From JBBSAT01 sp044223665 (GTDB lineage: Bacteria; Myxococcota_A; Polyangia; Polyangiales; Sandaracinaceae), in assembly GCA_044223665.1 (NCBI GenBank), contig JBGALT010000004.1, positions 1-64,000 on the forward strand: a stretch of 64,000 nt of DNA, read 5' to 3'. Position numbers and translations under genes: made by a program. Below are positions 18,036 through 25,427 of this stretch, one piece after another (positions within the stretch are counted from its first letter, which is position 1; each line of letters starts with the position of its first letter). The notes under the pieces were generated by a model, which was given only the letters and a program-made list of their open reading frames with translations, made no database searches and had not been told where the DNA came from.

Positions 18036-19534
18036 TGCGGGTCACCGTCCTGCCCTGGCTCGCGCCGATGCTCGCGCTGCTCGCCGGATGCCCCGTGCAG
18101 GTCCCGGAGGCGCGCTTCTCTTGCGCGATGGGCCAGCCGTGCCCGCCGGCGATGACGTGCGATGCCCGCGGGCTCTGCGTTCGCGCCGCGACGGACGCGG
18201 GGCTCGGGCACGACGCCACGCTGGATGCCTCGGACAGCGGCGCCCGCGATGCCGCGACGGACGCCGGGGACGCCGCGGACGCCGCGACACCCCAGTGCCA
18301 GCCTTCGACGCTGTCGCTCCTCCACGTCTCGGGAACCGGAGACGAGGATGCTCCCGGGATCCACGTCCTCGGTGCCGGCCAATACCGCGTGGCCGTGTCG
18401 TTCTCGGGCGTGCTCGCGGGCATGTCCGCCACCGGCTTCGACGCCGCGCTCATCGACATCCTGCCGGGCGACGTGCTCACGTTCCCGCGCCTCGTCCCGG
18501 GCCCGGGCGACACGCTCGCGCGCGCCCTGAGCACGGACGGTACGTTGCTATCGGGAAGCACCGGCACGGCCACGTTCGGCGGCGGCGAGGTCACCGTTCC
18601 GAGCGGCGCGGTCGGTTTCGTGGATCTCGATCCCAGCCCACCGCTCGTCCTGGGGGGCACCGATCCGGCGGCGACGGTCTCCGTGAACGCCGTCGCGCGC
18701 GTGGGCGCGCTCGTGTGTGCCGGCGGCACCTTCCGCGGGCAGCTCCAGCCCGGCGACGGCGCCACGTATCTCTCCGATGGCGACGACGGCTTCGTCGGCT
18801 GCTGGGATGCGCGGCTCCGCGCGGTGGCGATCGTCACCGGCCCGGGCAACGATGCGGTCAGCACCCTCGTCGACGACGGTGCGGGAGGCCTCTTCGTGGG
18901 CGGGCGGTTCAGCGGGACGCTCTCGTTCGGGCCGGGCGAGCCGATGCACTCCGTGCTCAGCCCCGAGCCTATCGAGGACGCCTTCGTCGCCCACCTGAGC
19001 ACGACGTTCGAGGAGCTCGGGTTCTTCCAGTTCGGATCCGACCAAGCCGGCTCGTCGATCGCCGGGATCGCGTTCGACGCGCAGAACGTCTACGCGGTCG
19101 GGCGCGCGGGCACGGGAACGCGACGGGGCCTGCCGACGGCCGGCGCGAGCAGCAGCGTCGATCCCATCCTCGTTCGCCTCGATCCGGCCCTCGTGGCCGA
19201 GTGGTTCGTCGTTGCGCCCATGGGCAGCTACGGCGAGTTCATGGCCGTCGCGCTCGACGCCTGTGGGCGCCCGAACGTCGCGGGCGGCGGCGGCGCGCCC
19301 AGCGCGGCGCAATTCGCGCTGCTCGTTCCGGAGGTGCGCGTCTATTCGGCGATCGGTGACGAGATCGAGCACCACGTCGCGGCGTCCGGCACCGGCTACT
19401 TCCGCGCCATCGCTCGCTCCGGTCCCTCGATGGTCGCCGTGGGCCGGGCCCACTCGGGCGTCGCCTTCGCCGGAATGCAGCCCTTCGCGGTGCAGGGCGG
19501 AAGCGACCTCATGATCCTCGAGCTCAGGCGCTGA
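18035..19534 (+). CDS. Large lipoprotein, probably beta-propeller-like
   Basis: A protein of 499 residues. The signal segment ends in LLAGC (Cys19), followed by a Cys-containing CAMGQPCPPAMTCDARGLC module and an Asp/Ala-rich linker (DAATDAGDAADAAT), a pattern frequent in surface lipoproteins of Polyangiales. The remainder consists of repeated beta-type stretches with VGGRF/VCAGGTF-like and AVGRA motifs spaced about 50-60 residues apart, suggesting a SBBP/Kelch-like propeller. Translationally coupled to the TPR gene. Ligand and role unknown. Confidence 0.65.
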   Translation: MRVTVLPWLAPMLALLAGCPVQVPEARFSCAMGQPCPPAMTCDARGLCVRAATDAGLGHDATLDASDSGARDAATDAGDAADAATPQCQPSTLSLLHVSGTGDEDAPGIHVLGAGQYRVAVSFSGVLAGMSATGFDAALIDILPGDVLTFPRLVPGPGDTLARALSTDGTLLSGSTGTATFGGGEVTVPSGAVGFVDLDPSPPLVLGGTDPAATVSVNAVARVGALVCAGGTFRGQLQPGDGATYLSDGDDGFVGCWDARLRAVAIVTGPGNDAVSTLVDDGAGGLFVGGRFSGTLSFGPGEPMHSVLSPEPIEDAFVAHLSTTFEELGFFQFGSDQAGSSIAGIAFDAQNVYAVGRAGTGTRRGLPTAGASSSVDPILVRLDPALVAEWFVVAPMGSYGEFMAVALDACGRPNVAGGGGAPSAAQFALLVPEVRVYSAIGDEIEHHVAASGTGYFRAIARSGPSMVAVGRAHSGVAFAGMQPFAVQGGSDLMILELRR

Positions 19535-19560
19535 CGAGCTCGGGCGAGGTCACCCCAGCT

Positions 19561-20577
19561 TCACGGAGCGCCCGGAGGGGCGAGCGCGTGGGTCGGCAGG
19601 TCGGGCGAGGCGTCCCGCGCGGGCGCGCTCGGCTCGGCACGAGGCGCCGGCGCTGGCTCGGCGCGCGGATCGGCGAGCGCGTGCGAGCGCGATCGGGGCT
19701 CGGGTGCGCGGGCGGGCGCTCGCTCACGCCGCTCGTGCTCGGCGTCGTGCACGTCGAGGAGCACCACGCGCGTGCGCAAGAGCGGCCGCCCGAGCGCGGT
19801 GCACTGCAAGCCCTGCCCGTCCTGACCCTCCATGCATCCCGCCTGTCCGATGTAGGGCACGACCTCGCCCGCCCAGAACGACCAGTCGCTGTCGATCGTC
19901 TGCCGCTCGCCGAGCACGCTCGTCGGCGGCGGCTGCGCCAGCGCGGCGCTGGTGATCGCGGCGAGCGCCGCCCGGTCGAGCGCGCGCGAGTCGGAGCGAT
20001 GCGTGACGCTCGCCTCGAGCACGCGACCTTCGCGGTCCTGGATCACGTGCACCTCGACGCGCGACCACCGCGTGTGGGCGTTGAGGAGCGACTGCGTCTC
20101 GGCGTGCTGCATCGCCGCCACCTCGGCCGGGTCCTCCGGGTGCGGCGCCGCGACCTCGGGCGTGTACACGGCCGCCGGGCCGCGGGGCGCCTCGGGCGGT
20201 CCGTAGCGTGAGAGCTCGTCGAGCGCGAGCTCGGGGACGCTCATCCCCCGCCGTCGCTCGGCCTCCATCTGCACGAGATCCGGGTGGAAGCCCGAGCGCA
20301 TCGTGCGCCCCATCTCGGCGTAGTAGCCGCTCACGATCCCGTGCCGGATCGCGTCGCGACGCTGGCCATCGACGAGCCAGCCCTCGGCGGCCTCGATGGC
20401 CTCGGCGGTCGTGTCGGTGGGCCCGAGCGCGTCGGCCTCGCTCGCGACCACGTCGGCCGGCGCCAGCGAGGGCGCACCGGCGTCGGGTCGCGGCGGCGGC
20501 GCGCCGGCATCTTCCTGCGCGCGCGCGCGCGCGGGCGCGAGCGCCAGCACGAGACCGAGCGCGAGAAGCTCCCGCAT
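19561..20577 (-). CDS. TonB-family C-terminal domain protein
   Basis: A protein of 338 residues with a signal peptide (MRELLALGLVLALAPARARA) and a Pro/Ala/Asp linker. The region about 170-215 (SRVEVHVIQDREGRVLEASV, then DRAALAAI) follows the TonB C-terminal pattern. Unlike classical TonB, the N-terminus looks cleavable rather than an uncleaved anchor, and the tail after about 255 is a basic Pro/Arg/Ala-rich extension. Energy transduction is therefore uncertain; it may be a periplasmic TonB_C-fold protein. Divergent from the methyltransferase gene, 85 bases apart. Confidence 0.6.
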   Translation of the reverse strand: MRELLALGLVLALAPARARAQEDAGAPPPRPDAGAPSLAPADVVASEADALGPTDTTAEAIEAAEGWLVDGQRRDAIRHGIVSGYYAEMGRTMRSGFHPDLVQMEAERRRGMSVPELALDELSRYGPPEAPRGPAAVYTPEVAAPHPEDPAEVAAMQHAETQSLLNAHTRWSRVEVHVIQDREGRVLEASVTHRSDSRALDRAALAAITSAALAQPPPTSVLGERQTIDSDWSFWAGEVVPYIGQAGCMEGQDGQGLQCTALGRPLLRTRVVLLDVHDAEHERRERAPARAPEPRSRSHALADPRAEPAPAPRAEPSAPARDASPDLPTHALAPPGAP

Positions 20578-20662
20578 CGAGGGAACATACGTCCCGCGAG
20601 CGTGCTTTCTTTCGCGAACGGGCGCGGCTATACCGCGCTCGTCCCAAGGAATCGACCCAGCC

Positions 20663-21283
20663 ATGCCGCAGTACGATCCTCGCGCATTCTTCACGTTCCT
20701 CAAGCAGGGCATCACCAAGTGGGACCAGACGGCCAGTTTGTTCCCGAGCCAGCGCTTCCTCGTGAACGCGATGGTCGACGGCGCCCGTCCCGAGTCCGCA
20801 GGCGCGATCCTCGAGCTCGGCCCGGGCGTGGGCGTGATGACCAAGCCGCTGCTGCGGCGCATGCGACCCGACGCGCGCCTGTTCTCGATCGAGATCGACC
20901 CGCCGATCCACGAAGCGCTCGTGCGCAACGTGACGGACCCGCGCCTCGTGCCCATGCTCGGCTCGGCGGCCGACGCCGAGAAGCTCCTCGCCGAGCACGC
21001 CTTCGACGGCAAGGTCGACGCGATCGTGAGCTCGCTCGGGATGAGCCTCATCCCGCCCGACGTTCGCGAGCAGATCCTCGAGAGCAGCAAGCGCGTGCTC
21101 GCGCCGCACGGCGTGTACGTGCAGTTCGGCTACTTCCACACGCGCCATCTCGCGTACACGAAGGAGGCCGGCTGGTCGGGCTTCGACTACAAAGGGATGC
21201 TCGAGCGCCACTTCGGGCGCGTGAAGCGCTCGCCCGTGCCGCTCAACGTCCCGCCCGCGTGGTGTTACGTCGCGCGGATGTAG
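20663..21283 (+). CDS. SAM-dependent methyltransferase, phospholipid N-methyltransferase-like
   Basis: A protein of 206 residues with a Rossmann methyltransferase core: motif I ILELGPGVGVMT (about 49-60), an acidic SIEIDP after strand 2, and IVSSLGMSLIPP at the motif IV position. The start (FFTFLKQGITKWDQTASLFPSQRFLVNAMV) resembles PmtA/rRNA-dimethylase-like enzymes that begin with a F-P-S substrate loop. Methylation of phosphatidylethanolamine is the best guess, from family resemblance only. An AT-richer TATACC at 20629-20634 upstream might be a -10 element. Confidence 0.68.
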   Translation: MPQYDPRAFFTFLKQGITKWDQTASLFPSQRFLVNAMVDGARPESAGAILELGPGVGVMTKPLLRRMRPDARLFSIEIDPPIHEALVRNVTDPRLVPMLGSAADAEKLLAEHAFDGKVDAIVSSLGMSLIPPDVREQILESSKRVLAPHGVYVQFGYFHTRHLAYTKEAGWSGFDYKGMLERHFGRVKRSPVPLNVPPAWCYVARM

Positions 21284-21378
21284 CCGCCCTGCGGTAGATC
21301 GATGCTCGGGCGCTCGGCCGGCGTGACCCTGCCCACGGGGGCACTGGCCGGCGCGGTCGGCGTGCGCACGTACCTCGC

Positions 21379-21828
21379 ATGCTGGGCGAGCTGAGCGCAG
21401 AACAGATCGAGCACGTGCTGCACGCGCAGGTGATCGGCCGGGTCGGCTGCCACGCCGAAGGCCGCACCTACGTGGTCCCCGTGACCTACGCCTACGACGG
21501 CGCGGCGGTGTACGCGCACTCGGGTGACGGGCTGAAGCTGAAGATGATGCGCGCGAGCCCCGAGGTCTGCTTCGAGGTGGAGGAGGTCGACGATCTCGCG
21601 CACTGGCGCAGCGTCATCGCATGGGGCCGCTTCGAGGAGCTCCACGGCGAGGCCGCCGCCGCCGGCATGCGCGTGCTGCTCGGACGCTTGATGCCGCTGA
21701 TGACGAGCGAGACCGCGCAGCCGAGCCACGGCCTGTCGGCCGCTCATCGCGCGGACACGTCCGGCAAGAGCGCCGTGCTCTACCGCATCGTCCTCGGCGA
21801 GAAGACGGGGCGCTTCGAGAAGCGTTGA
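21379..21828 (+). CDS. PPOX-fold flavin-nucleotide-binding protein
   Basis: A protein of 149 residues of the pyridoxamine 5'-phosphate oxidase-like split-barrel family (NimA/FMN-binding type). The order is typical: an N-terminal helix (EQIEHVLHAQVIGRVGC), PVTYAYDG, YAHSGDGLKLKMMRASPEVCFEVEEV (FMN-phosphate region), a WRSVIAWGRFEEL strand and a C-terminal YRIVLGEKTGRFEKR. It probably binds FMN or F420 and reduces a small molecule. It follows the methyltransferase after 95 bases. Confidence 0.78.
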   Translation: MLGELSAEQIEHVLHAQVIGRVGCHAEGRTYVVPVTYAYDGAAVYAHSGDGLKLKMMRASPEVCFEVEEVDDLAHWRSVIAWGRFEELHGEAAAAGMRVLLGRLMPLMTSETAQPSHGLSAAHRADTSGKSAVLYRIVLGEKTGRFEKR

Positions 21829-21850
21829 GCCGCCGCGCCGGCGTCCTCCG

Positions 21851-22351
21851 TCAGCGGCTGGCTCGGTAGGTCGTCGGCCCGACCTCGGTGCGCCAGCGCT
21901 CGAGAGCGGCCACCAGCGCCTTCGCGCGCGCAGTCGTGAGCGAGAGCTTCCAGCGCGAGAAGCGCCAGCGGCCCTGGCCCTCGATCTCGACGCGCCCCTC
22001 TTCGTCGATCGTCGCGCGGTGCTCGACCACGACGTGAACGACCTGCGCGCGCGCCACGCGGGCGGGATCGGCCGCGCTGCGGAGCAGCTGGATCGGTGGC
22101 TGCTTGATCACGAAATTCCTCTGGAAGAGCACGACCGCGTGCGGCGTCACGACCACGTCGGCCTTCGCGAAGCGGAGGCTCCACGCGAGCATCGCGCTCG
22201 CGCGGACCGTCAGCGCGTCGTCGTTCTCCTCGAAGATCGGCGCGCCCCGCATCGCCGCGCGCACCTCTCGGTGCAGGTGGCTCATCCACAGGTGAATCAG
22301 CCCATTGCCGATGACCACGAAGGCGACGCCGAAGAGAATCGTCCGTGCCAT
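21851..22351 (-). CDS. Unknown membrane-anchored protein
   Basis: A protein of 166 residues. The N-terminal hydrophobic helix (ARTILFGVAFVVIGNGLIHLW) is a likely anchor; the rest is soluble, with beta-type stretches (VVVTPHAVVLFQRNFVI, VVHVVVEHRATIDEEGRVEI) and a basic C-terminal helix. No motif is recognised. Convergent with the PPOX gene and divergent from the phosphatase gene. Confidence 0.55.
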   Translation of the reverse strand: MARTILFGVAFVVIGNGLIHLWMSHLHREVRAAMRGAPIFEENDDALTVRASAMLAWSLRFAKADVVVTPHAVVLFQRNFVIKQPPIQLLRSAADPARVARAQVVHVVVEHRATIDEEGRVEIEGQGRWRFSRWKLSLTTARAKALVAALERWRTEVGPTTYRASR

Positions 22352-22411
22352 GCGAGGCGTTACCACGACCCGTGCTCGCCCGCCTCGCGACGGTGATATC
22401 GTCGATCGCGC

Positions 22412-23164
22412 ATGGCAGGCCGCACCTTCGCGATCGGCGACATCCACGGGGACCTCGACGCGCTCCGCACGGTGATCGGCAAGCTGCCGCTCGTCGACGA
22501 GGACGACACCGTCGTCTTCCTCGGCGACTACCTCGATCGAGGGCCGCACTCGCGCGAGGTCATCGGCGTCGTGATGGGCCTCGACAAGGACGTCGGATGC
22601 AAGGTCGTGTGCCTGCGCGGCAACCACGAGGACGCGTGGCTCCGCGTGCGCGCGCGCCGCTGGGACGAGTTCGTGTTCCCGCCGCAGAACGGCTGCTTCG
22701 CGACCTACCGCTCGTTCGCCGGCGGCCCGCCGCCTGCGCGCGGCGAACTGCCGAAGATGGCCGACATGGACCCGATGTTCTCGGGCAGCTTCTTTCCGCC
22801 CGAGGTCGTCGCGTGGATGGAGAGCCTGGCGCTCTGGTACGAGGACGAGCACGCGATCTACGTGCATGCCGGCCTCGCCGAGAAGGACGGCGCGTTCCTG
22901 CACCCGAAGGACACGGCCCAGAAGATGGCGCTCATGTGGACGCGCACCGACCGCTTCTTCCGCGAGTACCGCGGCAAGCTCGTCGTCATCGGCCACACGG
23001 TGACCGAGCTGCTGCCACAGGAGCTCTCGACCCACACGCCGGCCGATCCGACCGACATGTGGGTCTCCGACTCGATCATCGCGATCGACACTGGAGCCGG
23101 CAAGGAGGACGGCTTCCTCACGGCCGTCGAGCTCCCCGCCCGTAGGGTCTACGAGTCGCGCTGA
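22412..23164 (+). CDS. PPP-family Ser/Thr protein phosphatase-like metallophosphoesterase
   Basis: A protein of 250 residues with the three metal-binding signatures of the family: GDIHGDLDAL (residues 9-18), GDYLDRGPHSREV (about 42-54) and GNHE (about 73-76), then GHT near residue 196 in VVIGHTVTELL. These bind two metals and hydrolyse phosphoester bonds, in this subfamily usually phospho-Ser/Thr or dinucleoside tetraphosphate. It could counter the Ser/Thr kinase at 34699-36213, but it is 12 kb away and nothing ties them together directly. Confidence 0.85.
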   Translation: MAGRTFAIGDIHGDLDALRTVIGKLPLVDEDDTVVFLGDYLDRGPHSREVIGVVMGLDKDVGCKVVCLRGNHEDAWLRVRARRWDEFVFPPQNGCFATYRSFAGGPPPARGELPKMADMDPMFSGSFFPPEVVAWMESLALWYEDEHAIYVHAGLAEKDGAFLHPKDTAQKMALMWTRTDRFFREYRGKLVVIGHTVTELLPQELSTHTPADPTDMWVSDSIIAIDTGAGKEDGFLTAVELPARRVYESR

Positions 23165-23183
23165 CGCGCGCGCGTGGAGGCGA

Positions 23184-23723
23184 TCACGCGTCGATCGCGA
23201 TGGGCACGTCGGTCGACCAGAAGTCGCCGGAGGCGATCTCGATCGTGGACCGCCAGAGCTCGGCGTCGGCGCTCGACATCGAGGTGAGCCGCACCTCCAT
23301 CCCGGGAAGGGACGAGGCCGTCTCCGGGGCCCGCACGCCGGCCACCATGCCCTGCACGTCGATCGTGACGCCGTTGGGCAGCTCGATCTTCATCTCGAGC
23401 TCGTGACCGATGGGTCGGATCAGGTACGTGGTGACGAAGATCGCCCGACGGCCGGCCGTCTTCGTGTAGCCGACCCAGTGCTCGACGCCCTCGACGAAAC
23501 GGACGTGGAGCGCGAGCTCCACGCGGGCGGGCGCCATCACCGAGATCGCGCGCAGGTCGGAGACCTCCTCGGCGATCGCGTCCGCGATCGCGCGGGTGCG
23601 CAGGTCGGGCGGGGTGCCGTAGAGGGCCTGGGCGAGGGCCACCAGGCCGCTCTCGTCGGGCGGCGTCTCGGGAGGAGGAGGTACGTTCCGCACGAGGCGG
23701 AGATGCGGTGCGCGGCGGGTCAT
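23184..23723 (-). CDS. PilZ-like domain protein
   Basis: A protein of 179 residues. The middle and C-terminus (HVRFVEGVEHWVGYTKT, IFVTTYLIRPIGHELEMKIE, PNGVTIDVQGMVAGVR, PGMEVRLTSM) follow the layout of PilZ-type c-di-GMP-binding domains of the TIGR02266-like myxobacterial group. The RxxxR binding motif is not clear, so ligand binding is unproven. It is divergent from a diguanylate cyclase gene 360 bases away, which supports a cyclic-di-GMP role. Confidence 0.55.
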   Translation of the reverse strand: MTRRAPHLRLVRNVPPPPETPPDESGLVALAQALYGTPPDLRTRAIADAIAEEVSDLRAISVMAPARVELALHVRFVEGVEHWVGYTKTAGRRAIFVTTYLIRPIGHELEMKIELPNGVTIDVQGMVAGVRAPETASSLPGMEVRLTSMSSADAELWRSTIEIASGDFWSTDVPIAIDA

Positions 23724-24083
23724 CGCGCACCTCCTCGAGCGAGGGACGGGCGTATGCGCACCGTATCTCGCACGCTGCGTGCGCCGGGGCCGTCGTGGCG
23801 CGTGCTCGGGGCGAGCACGTCCAGGAAGTCGTCCCTCAGGCGGGGAAGGATGCGGAGCTCCCGGCTCGGCGGGGGCTGGTCGGATCGGCGTGGATCTCGC
23901 ACTTCACGGTTCCTCCGTCGCTCGCCGCCGATCCCTGGCAGTCCACGGCGCTCCGCGCCTGGCTCGAGCCACACATGCGACAACGGCCGTATCGAACGCG
24001 ATCTTGAGCCTCAAGTGTGTTTCGAGCTCGGCCGATGGCCTCTGTGACGCGGGTGCCCATGCGGCTCCGCGGCGGAGGAGTGC
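23724..24083. other. Intergenic stretch between PilZ-like and cyclase genes
   Basis: 360 bases. I see no supported gene; frames here have no ribosome site and Arg/Ala/Gly-rich products. GGAGGAG at about 24073-24079 is the ribosome site of the cyclase. No c-di-GMP riboswitch signature was recognised. Confidence 0.5.
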
Positions 24084-25307
24084 ATGCTGACGAAGGCGAG
24101 CTCGACGCTCAATCGCCCGGGTCGCCCCGCGAGCCACGAAGAGAGACAGGCCATGGCGCGGCTCTCGTTCGCGCTCAACCACGTGCTGCGCCTGTATCGC
24201 ATGGCGGCCGTCACGCTCGGCCAGCCGACCGCCGAGATCTCCGCGATCGAGGAGAGCCTCGGGCGGGCGCAGCTTCCGGACGAGCTGGTGGAGGTGGCCC
24301 GCGCCGTCGCGCTGCTCAAGGCGCCCCCACCGCGCGAGGGCGGGACGGGGCTCTCGGGCGCCGTGCACGCGCGCTTCGCCATGCTCCTGCGCGACATGTC
24401 GCGCGCCCTGGCGATGCCGCAGATCGAAGAAGAAGTGTGCTCGCTCGCCAGCAGCGGCACGTCGGGCAGCGTCGATCCCGAGCCGCTTCTCTCCATCGCG
24501 CGTCGCATCGTGCAGTCGCTCGTCGTGCAGAAGAGCACGACCGAGATCCTCGAGGACTGCCTCGAGAACGTCGGCGACGGCATCCAGCGGATGGCCAACG
24601 AAGAGGCGGGGATCGGCGTCCGCCTCGCCTCGATGCGCGAGCGCCTCGTCTCTCACGGCGCCGACGCGGACGTCGTCGTCGCGCGCCGCACGCTGATCGA
24701 GGAGACGGCGGCCTTCGAGCGCCTCGTGCTCGAGCGTCGCCGCGCGCTGGAGGACCTGCAGCGGCAGTCGCGCATGGCGCAGCGCCGGGCCGAGCGGCTC
24801 TTCGCCGCGCTCGCCGACGCCACCACCGCGGCCTGCACCGACCCCCTCACCGGGCTCGGCAACCGTCGCGCGCTCGCCGATGCCGTGGTCCGCCTCGCCT
24901 CGAGCCCGGCGCAGATCGGCGTGCTGGCGATCGACCTCGACCACTTCAAGCGCGTCAACGACACGCACGGCCACGCGGCGGGCGATCGCGTGCTCGTGCA
25001 CGTCTCGGAGCTGCTCCGGGCCGACCTCCGCCCCGACGACCTCGGTTTCCGCGTGGGCGGCGAGGAGCTCTTGGTACTGCTCGCCCGCTGCGACGCCGCC
25101 GGCGCCGTCGCGACCGCCGATCGCATCCGCGAGCGGCTGGCCTCGCGCCCGGTCCCGCTGGGCGCGACGCGGCTCTCCGTCACCATGTCCGTGGGCGTCG
25201 CGCTCTGGAAGCCCGGTACCTCGTTCGAAGCCACGCAGGATGCGGCCGACGAGGCCCTCTACGAGGCCAAGAAGAACGGTCGCAACCGCGCCGTGCTGTC
25301 GCCGTGA
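24084..25307 (+). CDS. Diguanylate cyclase (GGDEF)
   Basis: A protein of 407 residues making cyclic di-GMP from two GTP. The N-terminal 240 residues are helical and unknown, ending in a coiled coil (ERLVLERRRALEDLQRQSRM) that may drive dimerisation. The GGDEF domain starts at TDPLTGLGNRRAL (252-264), has DLDHFKRVND (284-293) for metal binding, the active loop GGEEL (325-329) and the allosteric inhibition site RPDD (316-319) at the right spacing. It should therefore be active and feedback-controlled. No transmembrane segment. ATG 24084 has a strong GGAGGAG site. Confidence 0.9.
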   Translation: MLTKASSTLNRPGRPASHEERQAMARLSFALNHVLRLYRMAAVTLGQPTAEISAIEESLGRAQLPDELVEVARAVALLKAPPPREGGTGLSGAVHARFAMLLRDMSRALAMPQIEEEVCSLASSGTSGSVDPEPLLSIARRIVQSLVVQKSTTEILEDCLENVGDGIQRMANEEAGIGVRLASMRERLVSHGADADVVVARRTLIEETAAFERLVLERRRALEDLQRQSRMAQRRAERLFAALADATTAACTDPLTGLGNRRALADAVVRLASSPAQIGVLAIDLDHFKRVNDTHGHAAGDRVLVHVSELLRADLRPDDLGFRVGGEELLVLLARCDAAGAVATADRIRERLASRPVPLGATRLSVTMSVGVALWKPGTSFEATQDAADEALYEAKKNGRNRAVLSP

Positions 25308-25427
25308 GCGACCCCACGCTCACCAGGCGCTCCGGCCGGACGGGACGAAGTCCGGTGCCGAGATCGGTGTACTAAACGTAGACGCGGCGAGACTCCGCGG
25401 AGAAGAATCGCCGCGAAGAGGAGCCTG

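Noticed and set aside
23708..24007. Small plus-strand frame in the gap before the cyclase gene
   Set aside because: No ribosome site, no similarity to any pattern I know, and several competing frames of equal quality.
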